A stretch of DNA of 64,000 nucleotides from Diabrotica undecimpunctata (GCF_040954645.1 NC_092806.1:110591231-110655230), one strand, 5' to 3'; counted from the first letter of the stretch, positions 48,727 through 60,366 are shown. The notes: a model not told the origin generated them from the letters alone. Made by a program: numbers and translations.

Positions 48727-49677
48727 AAACATTTATATAAAGAAAATAAAATGTCCATTAAAGTGGGAACAAGAATCATAGGAGACTTCACCACAACAAA
48801 AAGGCTTCTGCAGAGTTGTTCCACATCTCCAACCCTATTCAAAATATACTTAGAGAAAGCCTTGACTACATGGAAAAGAAAATGCGAAGGCACGGGAGTA
48901 CCGATACGGAACGAATACCTAATATACGTTAAGCTTTGCAGACGATCAAGTAGTGATTGCTCAAGACCAAGACGACCTCAGCTACATGATGAAAAAACTA
49001 CAAGAAGAATATGCCAAGGCTGGCCTAGATATTAACCTCGCGAAAACAGAGTACCTATCTACAAGTGAAGAAGACATAGAAGATCTACAGATTGATGACA
49101 ACGTAACAATTAAAGGAAAGGATAAATTCAAATACTTGGGGTTTATAATCACGAAAAACGCAACAATAGAGGAAGAAATTACACAAAGATTAGGACAAAC
49201 AAGAACAGCAATCCGACAACTTAACTCAGTATGGTGGGATAGACACCTAAATATGAAGACAAAAACACAGATTTATAAGACATTAGTGTGAAGTATTATG
49301 ACATATGGGGCGGAAAATTGGATCATAAACAAGAAAAATAGCAGTAAGATAGTAGCAACAGAGATGCCTGCGAAGATGCTGCAGAGTAACAAGAATGGAT
49401 AGGAGAAGTAATGACGAAATAAAGCAAAGAACATCAATAGAAACAGACATACTAACATATATAGAACAAAAAAGACTAAAGTGGTATGGACATGTAAGAA
49501 GAACTAGCGACAGCAGATGGATAAAGAGCCGCATAGGAAGGAGGAAAAGAGGACGACCCCGAAAATCCTGGAGGAACGAAGTAGACGACGCCATGAGTAA
49601 GAGAGGCCTAAACGATGGAGAATGGGACAAAAAAAAAAAAAAAAGATGGAAAGGGTTGAGCGAGGGAAGGCAGTGAA
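48727..49677 (+). pseudogene. LINE RT 3' half with (TA)n tail
   Basis: Starts just before motif B (LQSCSTSPTLFKIYLEKAL), with SFADDQVVIAQDQDDLSYMM (FADD intact at about 48937-48948), GLDINLAKTEYLSTSEEDIE, FKYLGFIITKNATIEEEITQ, TKTQIYKTLV, then MTYGAENWIINKKNS. The C-terminal part is RRSNDEIKQRTSIETDIL, RLKWYGHVRRTSDSRW, GRRKRGRPRKSWRNEVDDAM and a stop near 49677. Frameshifts are at about 48930, 49290 and 49395, plus an A15 run at 49628-49644 where the frame is ambiguous. Otherwise long frames are open, so it is fairly young. A TA tract follows at 49695-49741. Confidence 0.85.
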
Positions 49678-49691
49678 TACAGTAGAATTCC

Positions 49692-49694
<3 letters not shown>

Positions 49695-49741
<47 letters not shown>
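49695..49741. repeat. (AT)n microsatellite after the LINE
   Basis: A TA/AT dinucleotide run of about 46 bp just past the LINE 3' end; it may be its simple-repeat tail or the target. Confidence 0.95.
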
Positions 49742-49743
<2 letters not shown>

Positions 49744-50770
49744 TCTAGCGGTTAATGTGGGCCCCGTACTAAAACGGTATTATACTAACTCCAGGAGAAT
49801 ATACACCGTGTATATTATTATCTGGGTAGCGCTTTATGTAGACTCCGACCAACACGTAGGATTAAATGAACTCCGTAATAGGGTAAAACACTTTTGGGAT
49901 CCGTATGTATTCTTCCCCGTACACAACTAAACTCCTCCGATGTTGCCAATAATTTGATTAGTCGTAGATTTTTAAATTTTACAGCAGGTACGTTTTGGAA
50001 CTTGAAATTTATTTAAATATCAATCAATTTAGTCATCCCGAAATTTCACAAATACTTGGTTAATGTAGTTAAATATTTTATGGTGGTAATTTATATTACT
50101 TGCTTTAATTATTTTTAAACTTAAGTTAGTGTCTGTTATAAGCTTGGAAAAGGCAATTTTTATGTATTAGTATTTTTTTAATGCATTGACACTGAAAAAT
50201 TTATTACATAAATGTACGTTCCGATGTTTCGATTGCTACGTTTTATGATGTACAATATTTGTTTCATAAAGTAGTAAAATTTAAATTATAATAATTTGTA
50301 AATCAATCTTAAAATTATAATTTTTTACTGTCTAATTTCAATTTTTAAATGTAGGGAATTCAATATCTCACTATAATACTTTAGTATGTAACTTGTAACA
50401 GATACTAAAATAATAAGTAGGCATAACACCTAATTTCGCTTTTAACTATAAATGTATCGTATAACGTAACGTAGCAATCAGTAGTGAGTCATTACTCAGA
50501 TAAAATATTTCGGTGACTTTATGTTAATTTGATTATAGCCAACATATCTATTACAATTATTACATATAATATGTTTGGTTGTTTTAAAAAATACTTTGTC
50601 GCTTGTAAATTTTGTATCTTTCGTTATCAGGCATACGAGTATTTTATTTTTAATTTAGAAGTAAGTGTATATATAATATTCTTTTTTCTGTCCCTTATTT
50701 TAAATATGGTTCACTTATATTCTTCTTGCTTATTTATTTTTATTCGTTATACTTATAACGTACGTAATAA
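49742..50770. other. Unrecognised DNA
   Basis: A 60-codon open stretch (49745-49930) matches nothing known; the remainder is AT-rich with no feature. Confidence 0.35.
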
Positions 50771-50805
50771 CGTACCCGTTGTTGCAAAAAGCAACAACGG
50801 GTACG
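50771..50805. repeat. Perfect 15-bp hairpin at a LINE 5' junction
   Basis: CGTACCCGTTGTTGC, a 5-nt AAAAA loop, then GCAACAACGGGTACG. It sits exactly where the plus-strand RT remnant begins. Confidence 0.95.
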
Positions 50806-51425
50806 AAAGATATCAGGTATCAGGGGTGGTATTTGTCAATCTAAATGCCGCCTACGACACATTAAATTAGAGGACATTTCTCGAAAAACTGTATGACAAA
50901 CTGTAAACATCGTTTTATCCGCGTATATCTACAGAACAGAAGATTTTTCGTATCATTCAATGGTAATATGGAGAACGCAGACAAACGGTCTCGCTTGGGG
51001 TAGCGTAATGGCACCTACACTGTATTACATTTACACAAATGATCAACAGATACCAGTAGATACTAGGATTTTCATGTAGAGCATACATTGCACAACCAAA
51101 AACTTTTGTTGCTGGAGTGGAAAAAAATCTAATAGATGCCTTAAATATAATAAAAATGAACTACGATTTAATTTTAAGCCAAACCCCGAAAATCTTAGGA
51201 ACGCTCCTTCAATTTTCCCAACACAGGCGCTTTCACAAAACTGAACATCCAATAGTGTGATGAAATCCTTGAACTCTGAATTTCCTATAAATACCTTGTA
51301 GATAGTTTATATCGCACGTTGTCAATCACAGAATCTTGTTTAAAACTAAAAGGCAAACTAAGGACCAGAAATAGTATGCTCCGCAAGCTTGTCAGCTAAA
51401 AATGGGGCGCACATCCTTTCACCCT
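50806..51425 (+). pseudogene. Jockey/CR1-like RT fragment
   Basis: Starts VVFVNLNAAYDTLN (motif A, with Asn where Asp is usual), TFLEKLYDKL, then a frame-broken motif B SVMAPTLYYIYTND (about 51003-51045, first residues differ), QPKTFVAGVEKNLIDALNII and HPIV, ending in SILRKL-like text and KMGRTSFHP near 51420. Motif C is lost. Frameshifts are frequent. The hairpin at 50771-50805 marks its 5' edge. Confidence 0.7.
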
Positions 51426-51639
51426 TAAAACGTAAATGCTTGCACTTTTCTTCTTGCTTAGCTGTCTTTTTCCTTTTATTCCGATATACTCTGTACGAGT
51501 ACTAGAAACCAATTCGTTAAGGATTTTTGCTTAGTTGAGGAGATATGTTGTGGAATGCAATGTTTAGATTTCTCATGTCTCTAATAACAGTTTTATCAAG
51601 GTCTGTTTTTCCTTGCAATTCTTAGAAGGCACAGATTAA

Positions 51640-52260
51640 AGCAAAATACTGAATTTGGTTTCAAAAATTAGTTTACGTTTTTTAACCAAGTTTAACATCT
51701 TGGCGTCTATGCATGTGTCCGATCTACCTTAAGCGATTTATTTTCCTAAACAATATATTTATAAGAGCTTTCTTTATTTAGTATGTGTTCTTATTCTATA
51801 CGGATTTGTAGCAATATGATAATGAGGTTAAAAAAGTTTTCTTATTATTTTTCTTTCAAATATTCGGAGTTCTTCCTTATTTGTTTTAGTCATTGTCCAT
51901 GATTCGCATTCATGTATTAAAATAGGTCTTAAGTGAATTATGCTCTGTATTGAATTGCTTTCTTCTGTTGATTCGCTTGTATTTGGTTTTTATTTTGTTG
52001 ATTTTAAGTAAAACATTTTTCGTGCTCTCTTCACTTTGTTGAAGATGTCGTTTGCGGAGAGAGTTTCTTATAAGATCAACATCATTAGCAGATGCTTTGT
52101 ACCTTGAGCCATTAATGAATTGCATTTTAAATAGACGTTATTTCTATTTTAGTAAGCTGTTTATTAAATTTTTCAATATTTGAATCGAGAATCTGTATTT
52201 TATTCAACTGTTTTATAACACAGAGTTTCTTGGCGCCTATCTTCATCTCTGTTTTTTTTT
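51640..52260 (-). pseudogene. LINE RT remnant, copy A of a locally repeated family
   Basis: Leftward: INGSRYKASANDVDLIRNSL (motif C region, AND for ADD), EESTKNVLLKINKIKTKYKR and INRRKQFNTEHNSLKTYF, then IMDNDKNK and near 51730 RLR with GHMHRRQDVKL. Copies B (52400-53020), C (60367-60860) and D (62040-62450) share this text and near-identical nucleotides. It is an R1/RTE-like RT from after motif B to the C-terminus. Confidence 0.7.
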
Positions 52261-52284
52261 GTTTAGCGTATCATTATTTTTCTT

Positions 52285-52373
52285 ACTATGCCGTCCCCAT
52301 TAACGGAGGTTGGCGACCACATTTCTAAAAGTATCTCTGTCTTTTGCAAAGTGGAATAATTCGTCTAAATTTA
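52285..52373 (-). mobile_element. Very short RTE 3' end
   Basis: About 85 bp (ATGCCGTCCCCATTAACGGA onward) that match the 3' coding end of the RTE copies at 28537-29276 and 34692-34914 almost base for base. It is inserted between copies A and B of the local LINE family. Confidence 0.8.
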
Positions 52374-52399
52374 AATCCGTCCCATTTAAATAGTTGTTA

Positions 52400-53020
52400 T
52401 GATAATGGAGTTAAATAAAAATTTCTGATTATTTTCCTTTCAAATATTCGGAGTGCTTCCTTATTTGTTTTAGTCATTCTCCATGACTCACATCCATGTA
52501 TTAAAATAGGTCTGAAGTTTGAATTATGCTCTGTATTTCTTTAGTGGCATTATTATTAACCGTGATTAGTGATCTAAGATATTTAAAGTGTTCCATACTT
52601 TCGAAATTGTAGTTGTTGACTTTAATGTTTTTTCTGAATTTATTGAATTGGTTGATTGGTTTTCTGTTGATTCGCTTGTATTTGGTTTTCATTTCGTTGA
52701 TTTTAAGTCAAACATTTTTTGTGCTCTCTTCACTTTATTGAAGTTTGTGGACCGAAGAGTTTCTCATTAGAGTTATGAGTTCTATATCATTAGCATATGC
52801 TAGGAGTGCTTTGTCCCTTGGGCCGTTAATGGATTACATCTTAAATAGGCGTTATTTCTATTTTAGTAAGCTGTTCATTAATTTTTTGATTATTGGAATC
52901 GAGAATCTGTATTTTATTCGACTGTTTTATAACACAGAGTTTCTTGGAACATATTTTCATCTTTGGTTTCCAGTATCATTATTACAAGGATTTTGCTGGA
53001 TATGGAGTATGTACATGATG
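52400..53020 (-). pseudogene. LINE RT remnant, copy B
   Basis: Leftward: INGPRDKALLAYANDIELIT (about 52840-52780, YAND for YADD), EESTKNV and NEMKTKYKRINRKPINQFN, then NYNFESMEHFKYLRSLITVN and NNATKEIQSIIQTS (about 52600-52510). It belongs to the same family as copy A and is part of the duplicated block that continues to 59893. The two catalytic Asp positions are changed or frame-broken. Confidence 0.75.
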
Positions 53021-53449
53021 TTTTCATAACCAACGTTCAAACATTTTTCTTACTGTAAATTTATGATTATTTTACTAGGAAATATAGTGTCGTTTAATAA
53101 TAATAAAGTTCAAGCAACAATTCCTATATGCATTAACTCGGTAATGATAATTCTGCTCCCCGATACCAGGTAGCAGTCCCGAAAACATTAAAACTGCTAC
53201 ACTCATGCTTCTCATTATCCAACAATTAGTCAGTCCAGAACTATAAGCCTTATTATGGCACTGATATTGCTGTTGCTCCTCATAAGTGAATAGAATATGC
53301 AAGGAAGGTTTTGACAATTTAATAGGATTTTGTGTGTTAGAATATTATTTCTCCGAGAAAGTGAAGAATATCTATTTGCTATCCGGATTTAATCCATAAA
53401 TTAAATAATAGAATGCTCTAAAATAATGCTAGTAGCAGCAAAAAAAAGC
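53021..53449. repeat. Non-coding part of the duplicated block (copy 1)
   Basis: This AT-rich stretch aligns with 60790-61154 (for example ATAATAATAAAGTTCAAGCA and TATGCAAGGAAGGTTTTG in both). No gene is seen in either copy. Copy 1 has about 70 bp near 53190-53270 that copy 2 lacks. Confidence 0.8.
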
Positions 53450-53462
53450 GGTCTAATAGTCA

Positions 53463-55160
53463 TCATCATCATTATCAATCAGCCCTGAGTTGTCCATTGT
53501 TGAACATAGGCCTCCTCTAGACTTTTCCATCTGCTTCTGTTCTGCGCCTCTGCTATCCAATTGGTCACGATTCTTTTGAGGTCGTCGGTCCATCGCTTTG
53601 GGGGTCTTCCTCGGCTTCGCTTGTCAGCCCGTGATCTCCACTCAAGCAATTTTTTTGTCCAACTGTTGTCTTTCATTCTTGCAACATGTCCTGCCCATCT
53701 CCATTTTTTTTTGTAATATGTTCGATAATGTCTTCCACTCCGGTTCGTCTACGAACTGCCCCTTTTCTTATTCTATTGCTTAAGTTTATTCCAAGCATTG
53801 ATCTCTCCATCTTTCGTTGTGTCCTTCTCAATTTTTCGGCAGATGTTTTTGTGAGAGTTAAGGTTTCTGCTCCGTATGTGAGGACTGGTAGAACGCACTG
53901 GTTAAAAGCTTTTCTTTTTAAATGGATCGGTATATTTGTTTTAAATACGTCTCTCATTTTTCCTAATGCAGCCCAACCCAGACTTATTCTTCTGAGTAGC
54001 TCGCATGTTTGGTTATCTCGCGTTAACCTTATTTCGTGACCCAAATACACATATTTTTCCACAAGTTCTATGGGCGACTTTTCGATTTCTATTAGCTCAT
54101 TGGGGACGAGATTGGTCATCATTTTTGTTTTTCCATAGTTTATTTTTAAACCGACTTTCTGGGTTACTTGCTGTAGTTGTTGTAGCATAACTCTGGCTTC
54201 TCCTAAGTTGTCTGTTATGAGAACAATATCATCGGCATATCTGAGATGATTGAATATCTTTCCATCGATTCTAATACCCTTTGATTCAAACTCTAGCCTT
54301 TTAAATGCGTATTCCATAACTGTTATAAATAGTTTTGGCGACAAGGTATCTCCCTGCCGCATCCCTCTGCCAATTTTTATCTTCTCAGTGCAATGGAGGT
54401 TAACGGTTGTTGTCGCATTTTCGTATATATTTCGAATAATATTTGCATACCTGTGATCTATTCTGCATTCTGATAGTGCTTTTAAGATAGCAACTGTTTC
54501 GACTGTGTCAAATGCTTATGGAAGTCGACAAAGATAAGAGCAAGGGGTCTGTTATATTCGATAGACTTTTCAACTAGAGTTTTAAGGCATTGCAAATGGT
54601 CGTTTGTTCCGTGTCCCGCTCGAAATCCTGCCTGTTCTTCTGATTGATAGAAATCGAGTTTTGCTTCTAATCTGTTTGTCAGTATTCGAGTAAATAGCTT
54701 GTATAGGTAGTTAAGCAAACTAATTGGCCTATAGTTTTCGAGATCTGATTTATCTCCTTTTTTGTGGAGGAGGATTGTAACCGAATTTTTCCATTTACTT
54801 GGAATGTTTTCACTATGCAGACATAGATTAAAACGTGTTTGGATTCGGGACATCAAAAGTGGACCTCCTAGTTTAATTGTCTCAATGACTACAGCATCTT
54901 CCCCCGGAGCTCTATTATTTTTCATATTTTTGAGGGCATGTTGAACCTTACCTCAGCGACTCCAACAATGTCCCAATTGATTTTATCAAGTTCAGATTCC
55001 ATTTCTATGAATTTTTCTTCTGATAGCAGGGTTCTTGCATTGAAAGTTGCAATTTTTAGAGATAATATATCTGTTAGATGGTTTTCTAAAATATGTCAGA
55101 ATTTTGCCCCCCCCAGAATCCGTGGGAGTGACTGATAGTCTGACTGATAGTCTAACTGAT
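53463..55160 (-). pseudogene. RTE-clade LINE, young, internally deleted, 13-bp target duplication
   Basis: The 5' end is kept (leader, then IATFNARTLLSEEKFIEMES and INWDIVGVAEVR of the endonuclease, about 55060-54950). The middle of the endonuclease is missing, and the frame jumps to the RT: ALKNMKNNRAPGEDAVVIET, ENYRPISLLNYLYKLFTRIL, EEQAGFRAGHGTNDHLQCL and LALIFVDF (motif A). An open frame of 229 codons (53673-54362) has MRQGDTLSPKLFITVMEYAF and LRYADDIVLITDN, with YADD intact. The C-terminus KRSRGRPPKRWTDDLKRIV ends with a stop near 53479 and a (TGATGA)n tail. GGTCTAATAGTCA flanks it at 53450-53462 and 55161-55173, and the paralogous block at 61155-61167 has the empty site. No endonuclease activity is possible. 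Confidence 0.95.
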
Positions 55161-55379
55161 GGTCTAATAGTCACTAATGAGAAAATCAAATAAATGTTCT
55201 TTAACATACAAAAGAGAGGATCGAGAGTAGGGCATAACGGAACAATAAAGCCATATAATTTTGAAAGATTGCAGCGTCTTAGATGCCGTAGGTAATGTTG
55301 TTACATAAAAAATAAAAGGGAATATTTAGGTAGCTAACTGATGTTTATGTATATATAACCCTCTTTTAAATCCAGAAGT

Positions 55380-55649
55380 CTAATTCGAATCTCTAAAATC
55401 AGGATATATAAAATAGTGATCAAACCAGTGCTAATGTGTGGATACGTGACGAGAACGTATTAATTAGACCAGGATTGCTAGAAAAGCCATCAGAGGTATT
55501 TTCCGACTTACAGAGGTCCGAGTACTAAACAATACCGAACAGAGCTAATTCCAAGGTCAAACACACATATATAAAGATAGCAACGTCGTACAAGAAACTA
55601 AATCTCAGTGCTAAAGTTGCGCTGGCTTTATCCAAAGACTCTATAATAA
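55380..55649 (+). pseudogene. LINE C-terminal remnant (copy 1), split by the palindrome
   Basis: Plus-strand text VIKPVLMCGYV and later decayed RT sequence, continuing after the palindrome at 59605-59820 with EDAPREKM-like text and SDLGIMRLSTDPLYLSTPAI. It resembles an RT C-terminus (R.PLGLPQMRW.DN.RSDL in relatives). The intact counterpart without insertion is at 61390-61850. Confidence 0.55.
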
Positions 55650-55693
55650 AGGTAAAAGAAATAATAAGTTAGACTTACTCACAATCAATTTAA

Positions 55694-55766
55694 TTTAACT
55701 AATCGGACGACCGGTTTCGCTTTCTATAATATGCAAAGCATCTTCAGGTCACGATACAAAGTTAAA
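55694..55766 (-). ncRNA. Minimal type I hammerhead ribozyme, left arm
   Basis: The exact complement of the right-arm motif: CTGAAGA, a GCTTT/AAAGC stem II, GAAA, a two-pair stem III and the GTC cleavage triplet, read on the minus strand (core about 55700-55747). Confidence 0.7.
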
Positions 55767-57547
55767 ATGCTGAAAATAATAATCCCATATTAGGGTGTTG
55801 TCCAATAAAGATAAAAACAAAGATAAAAACATAGGTAGGTGATATAAATTATATAAATTACAGTAATTATGCCAATATTACATGTCTGTGGTTTTATAAA
55901 TGAATAAAATGTTTAAGCAGACAAGGTACGACCCACAAATTGATAACATAGTCTATTAAACTGTATAAATAAACCAATAAATAAACATTACTTACATGCC
56001 GGTACTCTATTAGTTGCTGGTTGAAAGAACATGGTTCAAACTATCTTGGATTGTAGATTGGATAGCTCAGGTCAACTATTGTAATTATTTAACAATAAAC
56101 GGGGAAGTTCTTGAGGAGACAGATTGTATGATCTTCAAAGGGTGTACAGATTGTGTGGGTGTGCAATAGTATAATCTTGTAGTTATCAAAATTTCTTTGA
56201 TAAAGTTGTTGCAATATTCGGCAAATTATTGTAAAGTCCAAAAAATTTTTTATGTTAAAATTAAATTAAGACACAATTACACACACAGAAACACACAGAA
56301 AACACTTAAAAAACGGGGGACGAAACAGACATTTAATTTAAAAGGAGTGGATTTTCAAAAGAACTACATTTCTTAATAGGAGACAATGAGTTTTTTATGT
56401 GCTGTATATTAGATTTTAGAGGTAAACTTGACAAATGTAGGTTAAAGTGTGACAGTTCTTCTTCTATTTTAAATGCTGTAAATTAAGTTATCCAGTTTAT
56501 GAAATAAGCTGATATTAATAAAATCTAAAATTTTTTTAATTTTAGATATTAAAGTTATTTGATGTGTTAATATTGGCATACTTTAACAAACTTTAAATAA
56601 TTGATTTCAATGTAACAATATAAATAATTGTAATACTTATTCTAAGATAACAAACTCAGCTTAGTCAAAGTTACAGAACAAACTTAAGTGATTATTTGTT
56701 AATTAAATTAAATATGTACATTTGTAATGAAAATGTATAATGTATAACAAAATTACAAACTTTCTTTGAAATAATTGTTGGTGTGAGTCATCTGTCATGG
56801 TGTGTATAAGTATTTTTAAATATTTATTCCAATTCTGATATGTTAATATGGAACTTAAATAATAAGTAAATAAACCATTGTTGATAAAATTATTGATAAA
56901 TTAAAGAAAATTAAAGAAATTGACTGAATAATTAAGTATTCAAAAATTAGTTGGTAATTTTAATATCAGACAGTTGGGACCGGAAATTGGTTATACCAAC
57001 AGGTAAAAGGTTCTCTATTTAAACCGGTGTAAAGTAAAATTATTCTTATTTCAATTTTCTAATACCATGAAGGAGTCTCATCACACCGACCCGAACAATG
57101 GTGAGTTTGTACAATAATTTCTGTGACACTTTAACAATTTTAAATTTAAAACAGTTTATAGTTAAAATATAATATTTCTATTTGAAAATGTAGATTTGTT
57201 AATTATTAGGATTAACAAAATTATATTTAATTAATACTGCTAGTCTGAACGACTTTACCATGTTGTGTTGGGAACAATCAAACCACGTGCTAATTTGAAA
57301 TTAAATATTTTGTAAAATGAGTGTATGTCGCAACCGGATGGGGTGTAATAATAATTTTGGGTTAAATAAGTTGAGGCACCATACCAGTTCAATACTGATG
57401 TTTTATATAGTTTTAGGAAAATGTAGTTTATAGTAACATGTTAATGAAACCAGTGAACAAAAACTTAATCCATGGGGACCATACCTTAAACTTTATGTAG
57501 AAATTCAAATAATCTGAGGAGTATATCAAATGTATTTGAATGTATAT

Positions 57548-57660
57548 GGGATACTGGAATAAAAAGTTTGACCATGATGTTGAAGTAAATTCAGAAAATG
57601 TGCATGAAGATAATGGATACTGTATGGAAAACCTCATATAAAAGAAGATATTGGTTACAG
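57548..57660. other. Unique spacer at the palindrome centre
   Basis: 113 bp starting GGGATACTGGAATAAAAAGT and ending GATATTGGTTACAG, without internal symmetry. It is the only part of the element not present twice and gives a junction for specific amplification. Confidence 0.9.
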
Positions 57661-59442
57661 ATATACATTCAAATACATTTGATATACTCCTCAGATTATT
57701 TGAATTTCTACATAAAGTTTAAGGTATGGTCCCCATGGATTAAGTTTTTGTTCACTGGTTTCATTAACATGTTACTATAAACTACATTTTCCTAAAACTA
57801 TATAAAACATCAGTATTGAACTGGTATGGTGCCTCAACTTATTTAACCCAAAATTATTATTACACCCCATCCGGTTGCGACATACACTCATTTTACAAAA
57901 TATTTAATTTCAAATTAGCACGTGGTTTGATTGTTCCCAACACAACATGGTAAAGTCGTTCAGACTAGCAGTATTAATTAAATATAATTTTGTTAATCCT
58001 AATAATTAACAAATCTACATTTTCAAATAGAAATATTATATTTTAACTATAAACTGTTTTAAATTTAAAATTGTTAAAGTGTCACAGAAATTATTGTACA
58101 AACTCACCATTGTTCGGGTCGGTGTGATGAGACTCCTTCATGGTATTAGAAAATTGAAATAAGAATAATTTTACTTTACACCGGTTTAAATAGAGAACCT
58201 TTTACCTGTTGGTATAACCAATTTCCGGTCCCAACTGTCTGATATTAAAATTACCAACTAATTTTTGAATACTTAATTATTCAGTCAATTTCTTTAATTT
58301 TCTTTAATTTATCAATAATTTTATCAACAATGGTTTATTTACTTATTATTTAAGTTCCATATTAACATATCAGAATTGGAATAAATATTTAAAAATACTT
58401 ATACACACCATGACAGATGACTCACACCAACAATTATTTCAAAGAAAGTTTGTAATTTTGTTATACATTATACATTTTCATTACAAATGTACATATTTAA
58501 TTTAATTAACAAATAATCACTTAAGTTTGTTCTGTAACTTTGACTAAGCTGAGTTTGTTATCTTAGAATAAGTATTACAATTATTTATATTGTTACATTG
58601 AAATCAATTATTTAAAGTTTGTTAAAGTATGCCAATATTAACACATCAAATAACTTTAATATCTAAAATTAAAAAAATTTTAGATTTTATTAATATCAGC
58701 TTATTTCATAAACTGGATAACTTAATTTACAGCATTTAAAATAGAAGAAGAACTGTCACACTTTAACCTACATTTGTCAAGTTTACCTCTAAAATCTGAT
58801 ATACAGCACATAAAAAACTCATTGTCTCCTATTAAGAAATGTAGTTCTTTTGAAAATCCACTCCTTTTAAATTAAATGTCTGTTTCGTCCCCCGTTTTTT
58901 AAGTGTTTTCTGTGTGTTTCTGTGTGTGTAATTGTGTCTTAATTTAATTTTAACATAAAAAAATTTTTTGGACTTTACAATAATTTGCCGAATATTGCAA
59001 CAACTTTATCAAAGAAATTTTGATAACTACAAGATTATACTATTGCACACCCACACAATCTGTACACCCTTTGAAGATCATACAATCTGTCTCCTCAAGA
59101 ACTTCCCCGTTTATTGTTAAATAATTACAATAGTTGACCTGAGCTATCCAATCTACAATCCAAGATAGTTTGAACCATGTTCTTTCAACCAGCAACTAAT
59201 AGAGTACCGGCATGTAAGTAATGTTTATTTATTGGTTTATTTATACAGTTTAATAGACTATGTTATCAATTTGTGGGTCGTACCTTGTCTGCTTAAACAT
59301 TTTATTCATTTATAAAACCACAGACATGTAATATTGGCATAATTACTGTAATTTATATAATTTATATCACCTACCTATGTTTTTATCTTTGTTTTTATCT
59401 TTATTGGACAACACCCTAATATGGGATTATTATTTTCAGCAT

Positions 59443-59515
59443 TTTAACTTTGTATCGTGACCTGAAGATGCTTTGCATATTATAGAAAGCGAAACCGGTC
59501 GTCCGATTAGTTAAA
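59443..59515 (+). ncRNA. Minimal type I hammerhead ribozyme, right arm
   Basis: CTGAAGA (59462-59468, consensus CUGANGA) leads to stem II GCTTT (59470-59474) paired with AAAGC (59486-59490), then GAAA (59491-59494), a stem III of A-U and C-G closing a tiny loop, and GTC (59498-59500) as predicted cleavage site. Stem I pairs ATCG-T-GAC (59454-59461) with GTCCGAT (59501-59507) and is extended by TTTAACT with AGTTAAA. The very short stem III matches the minimal hammerheads described in Penelope-like elements, thought to act as dimers. Confidence 0.75.
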
Positions 59516-59604
59516 TTAAATTGATTGTGAGTAAGTCTAACTTATTATTTCTTTTACCTTTTGAAATGGACTCACACAAGCAACACATTCATACTCTATA
59601 ATAA

Positions 59605-59893
59605 CTGCATTGCCAAGTTAAATTGGGAGGATGCCCCAAGAGAAAAAATGCCTTTAAGACTTCCACAAATGAAGGAGGAGGTAACATATGGTCAGATTTA
59701 GGAATAATGAGACTATCTACCGACCCATTATATTTATCAACACCTGCTATCCTACCTACAATCAATACTTATCTGTTGTGGAATATCAAATCAATTACAT
59801 GTAATCAAACGAACTAGGCTTAAAAAAATTATCGAAGGAAAGGCACTTCAGAAATATTGACATATATTTTAAAAACGTCATTTACCTGGCTGT
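59605..59893 (+). pseudogene. Duplicated block, copy 1, right part
   Basis: Continues the block after the palindrome: CTGCATTGCCAAGTTAAATT onward matches 61676-61953 with scattered differences. The open frame 59623-59817 (NIWSDLGIMRLSTDPLYLST) is a LINE C-terminal remnant. Confidence 0.65.
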
Positions 59894-60366
59894 ATTTTCA
59901 ATAGGAAAGAGAAGACAAAAAGAAGAAAAGGCAATAGAATCTTGTTCCGTTCTGACTATACGATGACGATGATCTTTATATAACATATAGGGAGAAAGAG
60001 AGAATAATGTTTATGTTTAATTTAGAAGTCGCTGGTTTTCTCCCTTTTGAATTGGGTATGTATATGTATTACCATAGAAAATAAAAGCAAGAGAACTATA
60101 ATTTATAAAACGAAAAGATTACGAAATGAAAAGATTATATAAATCCCTTATATTTACACAGACTGTTTTACAAAAGGTGAAAGTATGAGCATAAAAGGAC
60201 AGCTGTTTTACAAACTTAATATTATTAGACGCATTTAGGATCAATTTCACTCAAAATATGATATGCTAAAATATGATCCGACAGGAAAAAGGCAATGACT
60301 TTTACAGCTGATTGCCACATAAATATATCAATGTAACCCAAGTATGATGATTTTTGCCACAGCAAA
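59894..60366. other. Unrecognised DNA between duplicated blocks
   Basis: AT-rich; no feature. Confidence 0.4.

Larger units (their letters stand above)
55650..59592. mobile_element. Penelope-like palindromic element with hammerhead ribozymes
   Basis: Arms 55650-57547 and 57661-59561 are reverse complements of about 1.9 kb that differ by only two changes seen by eye (an extra A near 58965 and one substitution near 58791 against 56410), around a unique 113-bp spacer. The right arm is followed by a 31-bp extension (59562-59592). ACTCTATAATAA flanks the whole unit (55638-55649 and 59593-59604), and the duplicated block at 61664-61675 shows the empty site. Near each outer end lies a minimal hammerhead ribozyme fold. 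Inverted terminal repeats with hammerheads, a short one-sided extension and a variable target duplication are features of Penelope-like elements. No reverse transcriptase or GIY-YIG domain is present, so this would be a non-autonomous or internally deleted form. Confidence 0.8.

Noticed and set aside
57428..57780. Two similar open frames ending in the same 40 or so residues on opposite strands
   Set aside because: They are the same arm sequence read twice because of the palindrome; no codon bias or domain.
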